The position numbers were made by a program, and so were the translations under genes. The notes below the pieces were generated by a model. The model had not been told where the DNA came from, made no database searches, and saw only the letters and a list, made by a program, of their open reading frames with translations. Shown here piece by piece: positions 1 through 6,418 of a DNA stretch of 12,898 nt (within the stretch, counting starts at the first letter, position 1; every line of letters begins with the position of its first letter). This stretch comes from Pseudomonadota bacterium (lineage in GTDB: Bacteria > Pseudomonadota > Gammaproteobacteria > Steroidobacterales > Woeseiaceae): the NCBI GenBank assembly GCA_022565135.1, contig JADFKA010000020.1:1-12898 (forward strand). The letters are read 5' to 3'.

Positions 1-2
1 TC

Positions 3-614
3 TTCAACGGTGGCCAGACTTGTACGGCGGGTACGCGACTGATCGTCGAAGAGAGTATCCGCGAGCGATTCGTCGACATGGTGATCGCGCAGAGTGCGAA
101 ATGGATGCCCGGAGACCCGCTGGATCCCGCGACGACGATGGGTCCGATGATCGATGCCGGGCAGCTGCAGACTGTCGCAAATTATGTTGCTGTCGGCCAG
201 GAAGAAGGCGCTTCGCTCGTCGCTGGTGGTAAGCAGATCATGCTGGACTCTGGCGGCAGCTATCACGAACCGACGATATTCAACGATGTAGATAATGGGA
301 TGCGCATTGCGAGGGAAGAAATTTTCGGACCCGTAATGTCGGTTATCGGATTCAAAGATGCCGAGGAAGCGGTGGCGATCGCAAATGATTCAATCTACGG
401 CCTTGCCGGTGCCGTGTGGAGCAACAACATCAATACGGCGCACAAAGTGGCCGCCGCGGTGCGCGTGGGAACGATGGGCATCAATAATTATTTCGGCGGC
501 GACATGACCGTGCCGTTCGGCGGCTTCAAGCAGAGCGGCAACGGGCGCGACAAATCGATGCACGCTTTCGATGATTACACCGAGTTGAAAACTATCTGGA
601 TCGAACTCGACTAG
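3..614 (+). CDS. Aldehyde dehydrogenase, PuuC-like (partial, C-terminal part)
   Basis: NAD(P)-dependent aldehyde dehydrogenase, cut by the left edge of the window; the reading frame is open from base 3. The first visible residues, FNGGQTCTAGTR, are the family's catalytic cysteine motif (Cys at visible residue 7). Further on are EEIFGPV and the C-terminal signature VPFGGFKQSGNGRDKS followed by ELKTIWI. The last two are nearly identical to what I know of E. coli PuuC, the gamma-glutamyl-gamma-aminobutyraldehyde dehydrogenase of putrescine breakdown. About 203 residues remain of a family of roughly 490. The likely role is oxidation of an amine-derived aldehyde in the cytoplasm, but substrate cannot be fixed within this subfamily. 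It ends 6 bases from the convergent Lrp-type regulator, a common neighbour of amine or amino-acid catabolic genes. Confidence 0.93.
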   Translation, partial: FNGGQTCTAGTRLIVEESIRERFVDMVIAQSAKWMPGDPLDPATTMGPMIDAGQLQTVANYVAVGQEEGASLVAGGKQIMLDSGGSYHEPTIFNDVDNGMRIAREEIFGPVMSVIGFKDAEEAVAIANDSIYGLAGAVWSNNINTAHKVAAAVRVGTMGINNYFGGDMTVPFGGFKQSGNGRDKSMHAFDDYTELKTIWIELD

Positions 615-620
615 CAGCGC

Positions 621-1079
621 TCACAGGTCGTGCAGTGGCAGGGCCGTCGTGTACTTGATGGTTTCCATACTGAAGCTGGAACTGACATCGTAGAGATTAA
701 CCTTGGCGATCATCTCTTTGTACATTTCATCGTAACTGCGCATATCCGGAACAACGGACCGAATCAGGTAGTCGATGTCGCCGCTCAATCGATGCACTTC
801 CATGACGTTTTCCATCGCCAGGACCATTTTGTGGAAGCCTTCGAACCACTCGGCTGTGTGCTCATGCGTCCGAATCGCCGAATACACTGTCAGGTTCAGC
901 CCGAGCTTTTCCTGGTTTAATAATGTGACGCGCGCGCCGATGATGCCGTCGTCCTCGAGGTTTTGTACGCGTCGCCAGCACGCTGACTTCGACAGGCCAA
1001 CATGCTCTGAGAGTTCGGCCACGGTCAGTGTCGCGTCGTCTTGCAGTGCCTCGAGTAGCGCCTTGTCCACACGGTCCAT
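621..1079 (-). CDS. Lrp/AsnC family transcriptional regulator
   Basis: A 152-residue regulator, the usual length of the Lrp/AsnC family. The N-terminal winged helix-turn-helix covers about residues 3-50, with a recognition helix containing LSKSACWRRVQNLEDDGII. The C-terminal RAM (ligand-sensing and oligomerising) domain covers about 62-145 and includes SGDIDYLIRSVVPDM. Such proteins bind DNA as dimers to octamers and usually sense amino acids. The ATG at 1079 is preceded by AGGA about 10 bases upstream. It faces the PuuC-like dehydrogenase gene tail to tail, so amine or amino-acid metabolism is a plausible target. Its own promoter region (1080-1252) carries repeated TCGA-centred dyads, consistent with the autoregulation typical of the family. 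Effector unknown. Confidence 0.93.
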   Translation of the reverse strand: MDRVDKALLEALQDDATLTVAELSEHVGLSKSACWRRVQNLEDDGIIGARVTLLNQEKLGLNLTVYSAIRTHEHTAEWFEGFHKMVLAMENVMEVHRLSGDIDYLIRSVVPDMRSYDEMYKEMIAKVNLYDVSSSFSMETIKYTTALPLHDL

Positions 1080-1094
1080 GGTTCAGGATTCCTG

Positions 1095-1162
1095 ATCGAA
1101 ATATTGTCAGTATTATAGTATAAAATTCGATAAATATGATAAATATCGAAAAATTATTCGAA
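1095..1162. promoter_or_regulatory. Putative Lrp-type operator cluster in a divergent intergenic region
   Basis: An AT-rich stretch holds four TCGA cores with AT-rich flanks: ATCGAA at 1095-1100, TTCGAT at 1126-1131, ATCGAA at 1145-1150 and TTCGAA at 1157-1162. The second and third form an inverted repeat, TTCGATA (1126-1132) and TATCGAA (1144-1150), with an 11-base spacer. Core spacings of 31, 19 and 12 bases are near whole helical turns, so the sites would lie on roughly one DNA face. That suits a wrapping octameric Lrp-type protein. Which protein binds is inferred only from adjacency. No TTGAT-N4-ATCAA FNR/Dnr box is visible upstream of the NorC-like gene. Confidence 0.4.
1112..1117 (-). 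promoter_or_regulatory. Probable -10 box of the Lrp/AsnC-type gene
   Basis: Read on the minus strand this is a perfect TATAAT, placed to start transcription roughly 25-30 bases before the ATG at 1079. The -35 region (about 1135-1140) is poor, which suits a regulated promoter. It falls at the centre of the 25-base dyad at 1126-1150. Confidence 0.45.
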
Positions 1163-1252
1163 AATTAGTCATTTTTTCGGGATAATTGGGACCCTGTTTC
1201 ATGCCGGTTTCGTTACACTGGTAACCATAGGGCTTTATTGCGCGAACCCGTT

Positions 1253-1675
1253 ATGGCACCCGGTATCAACAACAGAGCTATTCTCGGCACGCTTGGCGTT
1301 GCGTTCGTGGTCTATACGGCCTTCGTCTATACATCGGGCACTGCAGCGGAACACCTCGCGCCAATGAATGACAATGAACGTGCCGGGGCGCAGGTTTTTC
1401 AGGACTACAATTGTGTCGCCTGCCATCAGTTCTATGGTTTGGGCGGATACATGGGCCCGGATCTGACCAATGTCATTTCCAAGCGTGGTGATGCCTACGC
1501 GCGTGCATTCATTACGGCCGGCACGGCCACGATGCCGAACCTCGGGCTCGCCGAGGACGAGATCGACGCAGTCGTCGCGTTTCTGGCATTCGTCGACAAG
1601 ACCGGAACCTACCCGGCAGAGAACTATGAGGTGCAATGGTATGGATTCGTTGCACAAGAGGATGACCCACAATGA
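1253..1675 (+). CDS. NorC-like membrane-anchored monoheme cytochrome c
   Basis: A 140-residue small subunit of a NorBC-type heme-copper oxidoreductase. One N-terminal membrane helix (about residues 9-27) anchors a periplasmic cytochrome c domain. Heme is attached at CVACH (Cys54, Cys57, His58) and Met94 in TATMPNLGL is the likely sixth ligand. The segment YGLGGYMGPDLTNV after the heme site is typical of NorC. It would pass electrons from periplasmic donors to the catalytic subunit. Its stop overlaps the NorB-like start by 4 bases (ATGA), so the two are co-translated. I chose ATG 1253. An in-frame TTG at 1238 has an AGGG at 1229-1232 with 5-base spacing and would add five residues. No denitrification-type FNR site is visible upstream. 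Confidence 0.85.
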   Translation: MAPGINNRAILGTLGVAFVVYTAFVYTSGTAAEHLAPMNDNERAGAQVFQDYNCVACHQFYGLGGYMGPDLTNVISKRGDAYARAFITAGTATMPNLGLAEDEIDAVVAFLAFVDKTGTYPAENYEVQWYGFVAQEDDPQ

Positions 1676-3033
1676 TGGCCGCAAGATCATCGGTTGCGGG
1701 CCTGAGATTCATGCGCCTCGGCATGCTGGCATTGGCCGCCGGAATGTTTTTCGGTGTCATTGGCGGGTTCCAGTTTTTGTTTCCCGATTTTTTGCGTGAG
1801 CTGTTGTTCACGAAAACGCGACCGCTGCACGTATCGCTGGTCGTGTCTTGGATTTTCCTGATTGCGATCGGCGGCATTTATTTCTATTTACCGCGGCAAT
1901 GTCGATTCGGCCTCTGGTCCGAACGAGCGGCTAACTGGCATTTTGTGATCTTCACTATCACTGGGCTCGTAATAATCGCGTGTTATCTCTCCGGACGGTT
2001 CGGCGGCCGCGAGTACTTTGCATTTCCACCTGTGCTTAGCATTCCGATCTTCCTGACCTGGATTTTGTTCGGTGTCAATTACTTCAAGACGCTGCGACAG
2101 GAAACGGAACCCTGGCCCGTGTATTACTGGATGTGGGGCACAGGGATTGTTTTCTTTTTCATCACCTATGTCGAAGCGCACCTATGGCTGATCCCGTATT
2201 TCCGCGACACGATGGTTCGCGAAATCATGGTGCAGTGGAAGTCATACGGCGCGCTGACCGGTTCGTGGAACATGCTGGTGTATGGCACGGCGTTGTATAT
2301 CGCGACACGCATCAGCGGTGACGGCAAACTGGCACGCTCGAAGCTCGCTTTCAGCCTTTATTTCCTTGGACTTTTCAACCTGATGTTTGGCTGGGCGCAC
2401 CACACGTATATCGTGCCCTCGGAACCCTGGATTCGAAGCTTCGCTTATTTCGTCAGCATGACCGAGCTGTTTATTTTCGGCAAGATAATCTGGGACTGGC
2501 GCGCATCGCTCGCCGAATGGCAAAAGAATGCTTACTGCAATGCCTACCGATTCCTCATGGCTGCTGACATCTGGATATTCGTCAACCTTGGTCTGGCGCT
2601 CGTCATTTCAGTGCCGGCACTCAATCTTTTCACGCATGGCACGCACATCACCGTGGCTCATGCGATGGGTAGCACGATTGGCATCAATACGATGGTATTA
2701 CTGGCATCGATTTTCTACGTGATTCGCGAGGAGTTGCCGCTGGAGGTTCACGCGGGTTGCTCACGGCAAATCAGGTTCGGTTTCTGGACCGCGAATATTT
2801 CTTTGGCTGTGTTTTTTGTAGCATTGATCCTGGCCGGCATCGGCAAGGGTGCCTATGCGGGCGCATCGTTTCAGGAAATGATGTTGATCATTCGACCGTA
2901 TCTGCTGGTGTTCGCGGTGTCGGGTGTGGCAATGATGGCCGGATTCTGGATCATACTCTGGCATGGTTTTCGGTTGATTGGAGTCATTCAGGTTAGTACT
3001 CCGATGCCTCAAGCGGAAGCCGAACCGGCCTGA
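1672..3033 (+). CDS. NorB-like heme-copper oxidoreductase catalytic subunit with altered FeB site
   Basis: A 453-residue polytopic membrane protein, the length and order of NorB, the nitric oxide reductase large subunit. Conserved NorB features are KTRPLH (His53, low-spin heme ligand), the pair WAHH (His243, His244, FeB ligands), Glu265 in SMTEL (equivalent to P. aeruginosa Glu280) and THGTHITVAH (His330, high-spin heme ligand). Three expected residues are missing. The helix that should carry the third FeB histidine and the active-site glutamates (HLWVEGVWE in P. aeruginosa) reads YGALTGSWN at 192-200 and has no His or Glu. The second low-spin heme His, two residues after the high-spin ligand, is Met332. 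I compared with NorB from memory. It clearly belongs with NorC, but whether it reduces NO is open. It could be a divergent NOR, another heme-copper enzyme, or a non-catalytic paralogue. Confidence 0.85.
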   Translation: MMAARSSVAGLRFMRLGMLALAAGMFFGVIGGFQFLFPDFLRELLFTKTRPLHVSLVVSWIFLIAIGGIYFYLPRQCRFGLWSERAANWHFVIFTITGLVIIACYLSGRFGGREYFAFPPVLSIPIFLTWILFGVNYFKTLRQETEPWPVYYWMWGTGIVFFFITYVEAHLWLIPYFRDTMVREIMVQWKSYGALTGSWNMLVYGTALYIATRISGDGKLARSKLAFSLYFLGLFNLMFGWAHHTYIVPSEPWIRSFAYFVSMTELFIFGKIIWDWRASLAEWQKNAYCNAYRFLMAADIWIFVNLGLALVISVPALNLFTHGTHITVAHAMGSTIGINTMVLLASIFYVIREELPLEVHAGCSRQIRFGFWTANISLAVFFVALILAGIGKGAYAGASFQEMMLIIRPYLLVFAVSGVAMMAGFWIILWHGFRLIGVIQVSTPMPQAEAEPA

Positions 3034-3058
3034 TAGTTCTGGGTGATATGCTTGCACG

Positions 3059-3781
3059 ATGCGAGTGTCACATCAAAATTGTACTCGCCGACGAATCGCT
3101 CTGTGCGGAATAGTTTTTTGCAGCGGTCTTTTCTGTCCGCCGGCGGCGGCTGCGTCGGACCTGACCGGCATTGTGTCGCTCACCAGCGAATACATTTACC
3201 GAGGCCTTAATCAATCCGACGGCAATCCGGCAATTCAGTTCGGACTGGATTATGCATTCGATTCAGGAATGTTCGTCGGTGCCTGGACAAGTACGATCGA
3301 TATGCGCGGTGCGACGAGCGAACGTGACATCGAGCTGGACTACTATCTGGGTTACCACTATGAATCCAAGGCACAGCTAGCGGCGACATTGACGGTATTG
3401 CGCTATACGTACCCAGGACAGATTGGCGCACGCAGCTACGATTACGACGAAGTGCTGCTCATGGCGAGCTGGCGCGAGCGTTACTCGATCGAGTTCGGCT
3501 ACACGAATAATTATTATGGGCTGGACAGGATTACGCGTCATTGGGAGCTGCGGTCCGATTGGTCTGTCGCCAATGTCTGGGTGATCAGCGCCGCGCTCGG
3601 CCGCAACGATCTCTCGTCTGTGGGCATATCCAGGTACCTGCATTGGGATGTCGGTGCATCGGCAAGGTTTTCCCGCGTGGTCCTGGACCTGCGCTGGTAT
3701 GACAATGAACCGGTGCGTGGCTTCGCGGCTTCGCTTGCCGCCGGACCGCAACTCGTGGTCAGCATTTCCGCGGCATTCTGA
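3059..3781 (+). CDS. TorF family putative porin
   Basis: A 240-residue predicted outer-membrane beta-barrel. It has a signal peptide (cleavage near Ala32, after a Cys-rich hydrophobic stretch) and, just after it, the family motif TSEYIYRGLNQS (residues 42-53). That motif matches the Gcw_chp/TorF putative porin family. The rest alternates polar and hydrophobic residues with many aromatics (for example YYLGYHY, FGYTNNYYGLD), and the protein ends in Phe, as OM barrels recognised by the BAM machinery do. Function in the family is poorly defined. It lies 25 bases after the NorB-like gene on the same strand, so it is probably the third gene of that operon. No strong ribosome binding site is visible. 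It ends 6 bases from the convergent protease gene. Confidence 0.8.
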   Translation: MRVSHQNCTRRRIALCGIVFCSGLFCPPAAAASDLTGIVSLTSEYIYRGLNQSDGNPAIQFGLDYAFDSGMFVGAWTSTIDMRGATSERDIELDYYLGYHYESKAQLAATLTVLRYTYPGQIGARSYDYDEVLLMASWRERYSIEFGYTNNYYGLDRITRHWELRSDWSVANVWVISAALGRNDLSSVGISRYLHWDVGASARFSRVVLDLRWYDNEPVRGFAASLAAGPQLVVSISAAF

Positions 3782-3787
3782 ATGCCG

Positions 3788-5053
3788 CTATAGAGACAGC
3801 GACACAGCTTCGCTGCCGCGGCATCCGGATCGCTGCAGTAGTTGCGCGAGGGCACGGCACGCATTGACGGATTCACCGATGGTCGGGCGGCTATCGAGAA
3901 GCAAACTGCTCACTTCGTCGCTGGTCAACCCGGGTCGGCTCGCCACCAGCAAGGCAACGATACCGGACACCTGCGCTGCTGAAAGTGAACTTCCGGATGC
4001 GTAGTCGTAGCCACCGCGAGGCACCGGCACCAGAATGTCATCGCCCGGTGCGATAATGAGGAACTGCACCAGTGTACCGGCATGCTCATCGGATCCGACG
4101 ACGATGACGCCAGGGACGTCAGCCGGAAATCCCGCCTGTATTTTGTTTGGCGCCGCCGCAACGACGACAATGCCACGCTCAAGCGCCGCTGTTACCAGTC
4201 GCGAGAGCAGCGCATCCGACGGTCCGCCCAGGCTCAGATTGATGATGTCGGTATCGGACTCGATGGCGTGACTCAAGGCCTTGGCCAGCGTGAAGCTGTC
4301 GCACGAGGCGCGCGATCCTGCCGTCGCATACCAGCATGCCTTTAACACCGACAATCGTGTCGCGGGCGCAACGCCAATCATGCCGATACCGTTGTTGGCA
4401 GCGGCACCAATGACACCTGCCACTGCAGTGCCATGCGCGTCGGCGGAAAATTCACCAGCCGCATCGTCGACGAAATTGTGATAACTGGAGATCTGCGTCC
4501 TTAGTTCGGGATGATCGATGTCCGCCCCGGTGTCGATAATCGTAACGTTCGTGCCGTCACCGCGCGACCAGATATGCGCCTGGCGTAATTCGAGCGTGTC
4601 GAGATTATGCTGCAGATTCAGATAAGGATCGGCCCTGGTCCGGGCAACGGCCTCGGATACCTCAAATTCGTGCATCCGTTGCGCCGACTCAACCTCTGGC
4701 CGTGCATTCAATTGCGCGAGCAGCTGCACTATCTCCACATCATCGTATACGCCATAGACGAGGCAATAGACTTTGAGTGGGATGATCGGCCATTCATCGA
4801 GAGTGACGAGATTGAAATCCCTGGCAATTCGCCTTGCCGCGCGTTTTACACCCACCGATGCAAGATAAGACGATGACCGACGCCGATACCCGGGCCGTGC
4901 CGGCCCGGCCCGGTTGGCACTCGACATGCCAGGATCCGCGAATGTGACCAATATCCTGGTCATGGTTGCCTCATCCGCAGCGTCGGCATCGGCATTCGAT
5001 GCGGGCGAGAATGCGAATATGCAGAGCATCAGGATGGCAAATCCAGGCTTCAT
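3788..5053 (-). CDS. Secreted S8 (subtilisin-like) serine protease
   Basis: A 421-residue subtilase with a signal peptide (about residues 1-21) and a propeptide region (about 32-130). The catalytic domain has Asp174 in TIIDTGADIDHPEL, His207 in DAHGTAVAGVIG and Ser356 in GSSLSAAQVSG. The oxyanion-hole Asn is probably Asn303 in VVVAAAPNK. The serine motif differs from the usual GTSMAAP: Thr is replaced by Ser355 and Pro by Ala360. The catalytic triad is complete, so activity is expected in the periplasm or outside the cell. No C-terminal sorting domain is apparent. The ATG overlaps the anti-sigma stop codon by 4 bases, and an ECF sigma gene lies just before that, forming one operon. The context suggests the protease is either an output of the sigma factor or part of its control. 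Confidence 0.93.
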   Translation of the reverse strand: MKPGFAILMLCIFAFSPASNADADAADEATMTRILVTFADPGMSSANRAGPARPGYRRRSSSYLASVGVKRAARRIARDFNLVTLDEWPIIPLKVYCLVYGVYDDVEIVQLLAQLNARPEVESAQRMHEFEVSEAVARTRADPYLNLQHNLDTLELRQAHIWSRGDGTNVTIIDTGADIDHPELRTQISSYHNFVDDAAGEFSADAHGTAVAGVIGAAANNGIGMIGVAPATRLSVLKACWYATAGSRASCDSFTLAKALSHAIESDTDIINLSLGGPSDALLSRLVTAALERGIVVVAAAPNKIQAGFPADVPGVIVVGSDEHAGTLVQFLIIAPGDDILVPVPRGGYDYASGSSLSAAQVSGIVALLVASRPGLTSDEVSSLLLDSRPTIGESVNACRALAQLLQRSGCRGSEAVSLSL

Positions 5054-5709
5054 GGTGCTGCTCCCAAATCCACCGGTTGCGCGAAAAGGACACTGCGATG
5101 ATTCGATAAGTGCGTCAGCGCAATGTCGCGTTCGGCAACGGCCATCGAGTTTTGCGTAGCGAGTGTATAGACGCCGCGTTCTGATGGGCCGTCCACGATC
5201 GCCAGCCCCAGATCATCCAATAGCACTCCGAGCCTGGCGTGAGTCAGGTCCGGGCTAAACACGACGCGAAGATAGTGGCCATCGGCGAGGTCCTGTGACT
5301 GTGTAAGCGTGGTGAATTCCGCGTTACGCGTTGTCGGCCACAGCACTGCTGTACCCAAAACGACCAGCAGCACGGTTTGCGCGACGAATACGATCCGCCA
5401 CGGGCTGACGCAGAACTCGGCGATCCACGATAGCCATCGTCGACCCAAATTCTGCCTGTGTATCAATGCATCGATGCGTGCATTGATGTTGCGCATGTCG
5501 GGTGCCGGAATTGGTGCGGGGCTGATCACGCGTTTGACGGAATCGCGAAGATTCTCGAGTGCTTTCGTTTCACGCCGGCATATGACGCAAGATCTCGCGT
5601 GGTCAAGCACCGTATCGCGCTCATCGCCACTCAGGGAATCATTGATTAGCCACGGCAGCAACTCAATGGCTTCCTCGTGTGGCATGAGTTTACGCGTGTT
5701 CACGATCAT
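5050..5709 (-). CDS. Membrane anti-sigma factor with zinc-finger and propeptide-like periplasmic domain
   Basis: A 219-residue protein from the ATG at 5709, which has AGGGAG just upstream; a longer in-frame start at 5766 would overlap the sigma gene much further. An N-terminal zf-HC2-type zinc-binding anti-sigma domain has His37, Cys41 and Cys44 in DHARSCVIC. One membrane helix follows at about 105-124, then a periplasmic domain. Residues about 146-212 predict a beta-alpha-beta-beta-alpha-beta order: LRVVFSP, an Ala/Leu-rich helix, GVYTLAT, a second helix, then VLFAQPV. That is the pattern of a ferredoxin-like fold such as subtilase I9-type propeptides. It should sequester the sigma factor encoded immediately upstream (20-base gene overlap). 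The protease gene follows with a 4-base overlap. The fold call is by eye only. Confidence 0.85.
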   Translation of the reverse strand: MIVNTRKLMPHEEAIELLPWLINDSLSGDERDTVLDHARSCVICRRETKALENLRDSVKRVISPAPIPAPDMRNINARIDALIHRQNLGRRWLSWIAEFCVSPWRIVFVAQTVLLVVLGTAVLWPTTRNAEFTTLTQSQDLADGHYLRVVFSPDLTHARLGVLLDDLGLAIVDGPSERGVYTLATQNSMAVAERDIALTHLSNHRSVLFAQPVDLGAAP

Positions 5710-6256
5710 GCTCCCTGGCTTGCCCTGCGAGCGCTGGCAGCAGGACCTTGAGTCGGCGCCGCGCATGAAACATGCGGGTCTTTACGGTATTGATCGGGCA
5801 ACTCGCGATTGCTGCGATCTCGGCATAGGAAAAGCCGCTGAAATAAGTAAGCTCAACGACCTGCCGGTGATCGGGGCTCAGGTGCACCAGTGCCGCCCGG
5901 ATCCAGTCGATGTCCGGCGAAGTTTTATCGGCGATTGCATTGGCATCGGTGCTGCGATCCAAAGGCGCCTGGTAGCGTAATTCCGACCGTATTGCTGTCA
6001 TCGCTTTGCGATAAGCGATGCCGAATATCCAGGTCGACATGGCCGACCGGCCACGAAATTTACGGGCGTCTTTCCAAACAACAAGCATTACGTCGTCCAG
6101 GACTTCCTCTACCGTCGTCGGATCTGGCAGCAGACGGCGAAGATATCCGTACAGGCGTGGTTGATAGAGCCGGTATAGTTCAGAAAAAGCACCACGATCG
6201 CCGCGGCCAACACGATAAAGTAATGCAAGATCATTGGCGTTTGACGCATTTGTCAT
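5690..6256 (-). CDS. ECF-type RNA polymerase sigma factor
   Basis: A 188-residue sigma-70 family factor of the extracytoplasmic-function type, with region 2 and region 4 only. Region 2 covers about residues 23-90: AFSELYRLYQPRLYGYLR, then VEEVLDDVMLVVWKDA, then STWIFGIAYRKAM. Region 4 covers about 121-172: LSPDHRQVVELTYFSGFSY and a helix-turn-helix ending in NTVKTRMFHARRRLK. It would direct RNA polymerase to its regulon when released from the membrane anti-sigma factor encoded next, whose start lies within its last codons. A perfect minus-strand TATAAT lies about 30 bases upstream, so the operon may be at least partly served by a housekeeping promoter. The regulon cannot be told from the sequence. 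The divergent heme-protein genes starting at 6419 are candidates. Confidence 0.95.
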   Translation of the reverse strand: MTNASNANDLALLYRVGRGDRGAFSELYRLYQPRLYGYLRRLLPDPTTVEEVLDDVMLVVWKDARKFRGRSAMSTWIFGIAYRKAMTAIRSELRYQAPLDRSTDANAIADKTSPDIDWIRAALVHLSPDHRQVVELTYFSGFSYAEIAAIASCPINTVKTRMFHARRRLKVLLPALAGQAREHDREHA

Positions 6257-6287
6257 AAAATTGATGACCGTGGATTGAACTCTTCTA

Positions 6288-6293
6288 TTATAG
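6288..6293 (-). promoter_or_regulatory. Probable -10 box of the sigma/anti-sigma/protease operon
   Basis: On the minus strand this reads TATAAT. A transcript would start near 6281 and give a leader of about 25 bases before the ATG at 6256. A weak -35 (TTTACG or CTTTAC) lies 15-16 bases upstream of it. The rest of the 162-base divergent gap (6257-6418) shows no other clear site. Confidence 0.45.
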
Positions 6294-6418
6294 GTCTCCG
6301 CAGACGGCGTAAAGGTTCAATTTGGCACAATCGCCGATGTCGGCATCGCTCAAACCTATGCGTGGCCATTGAACCATTGTCGTCATTGCGACGACTTACA
6401 CGACAATCACGTCAGACC

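Noticed and set aside
630..1095. Two plus-strand open frames across the Lrp-type gene.
   Set aside because: They are antisense to a full-length, family-typical regulator and show no domain-like pattern.
1083..1095. Palindrome TCAGGA-T-TCCTGA just before the Lrp-type start codon.
   Set aside because: It is short and overlaps the ribosome binding site; with no second copy it is too weak to call an operator.
1080..1252. FNR/Dnr-type box expected for a nitric oxide reductase operon.
   Set aside because: No TTGAT-N4-ATCAA-like site is present on reading the gap.
1235..1690. A 151-codon open frame on the minus strand across the NorC-like gene.
   Set aside because: It is antisense to a clear cytochrome c gene with CVACH, has no recognisable protein features, and is explained by codon bias.
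2167..2200. AHLW (His170) in the NorB-like protein as the missing FeB histidine, since HLW also occurs at the NorB ligand.
   Set aside because: It lies 73 residues before the HH pair rather than 51 and belongs to the preceding membrane helix, so the resemblance is likely coincidental.
3882..5159. Plus-strand open frames over the protease and anti-sigma genes.
   Set aside because: They run opposite to genes with intact catalytic and zinc-binding motifs and are out-of-frame shadows.
6275..6418. N-terminal extension of the heme lipoprotein up to 6275.
   Set aside because: The extra 48 residues are Arg/Ser-rich, precede a complete lipoprotein signal and overlap the sigma operon promoter, so a later start is far more likely.
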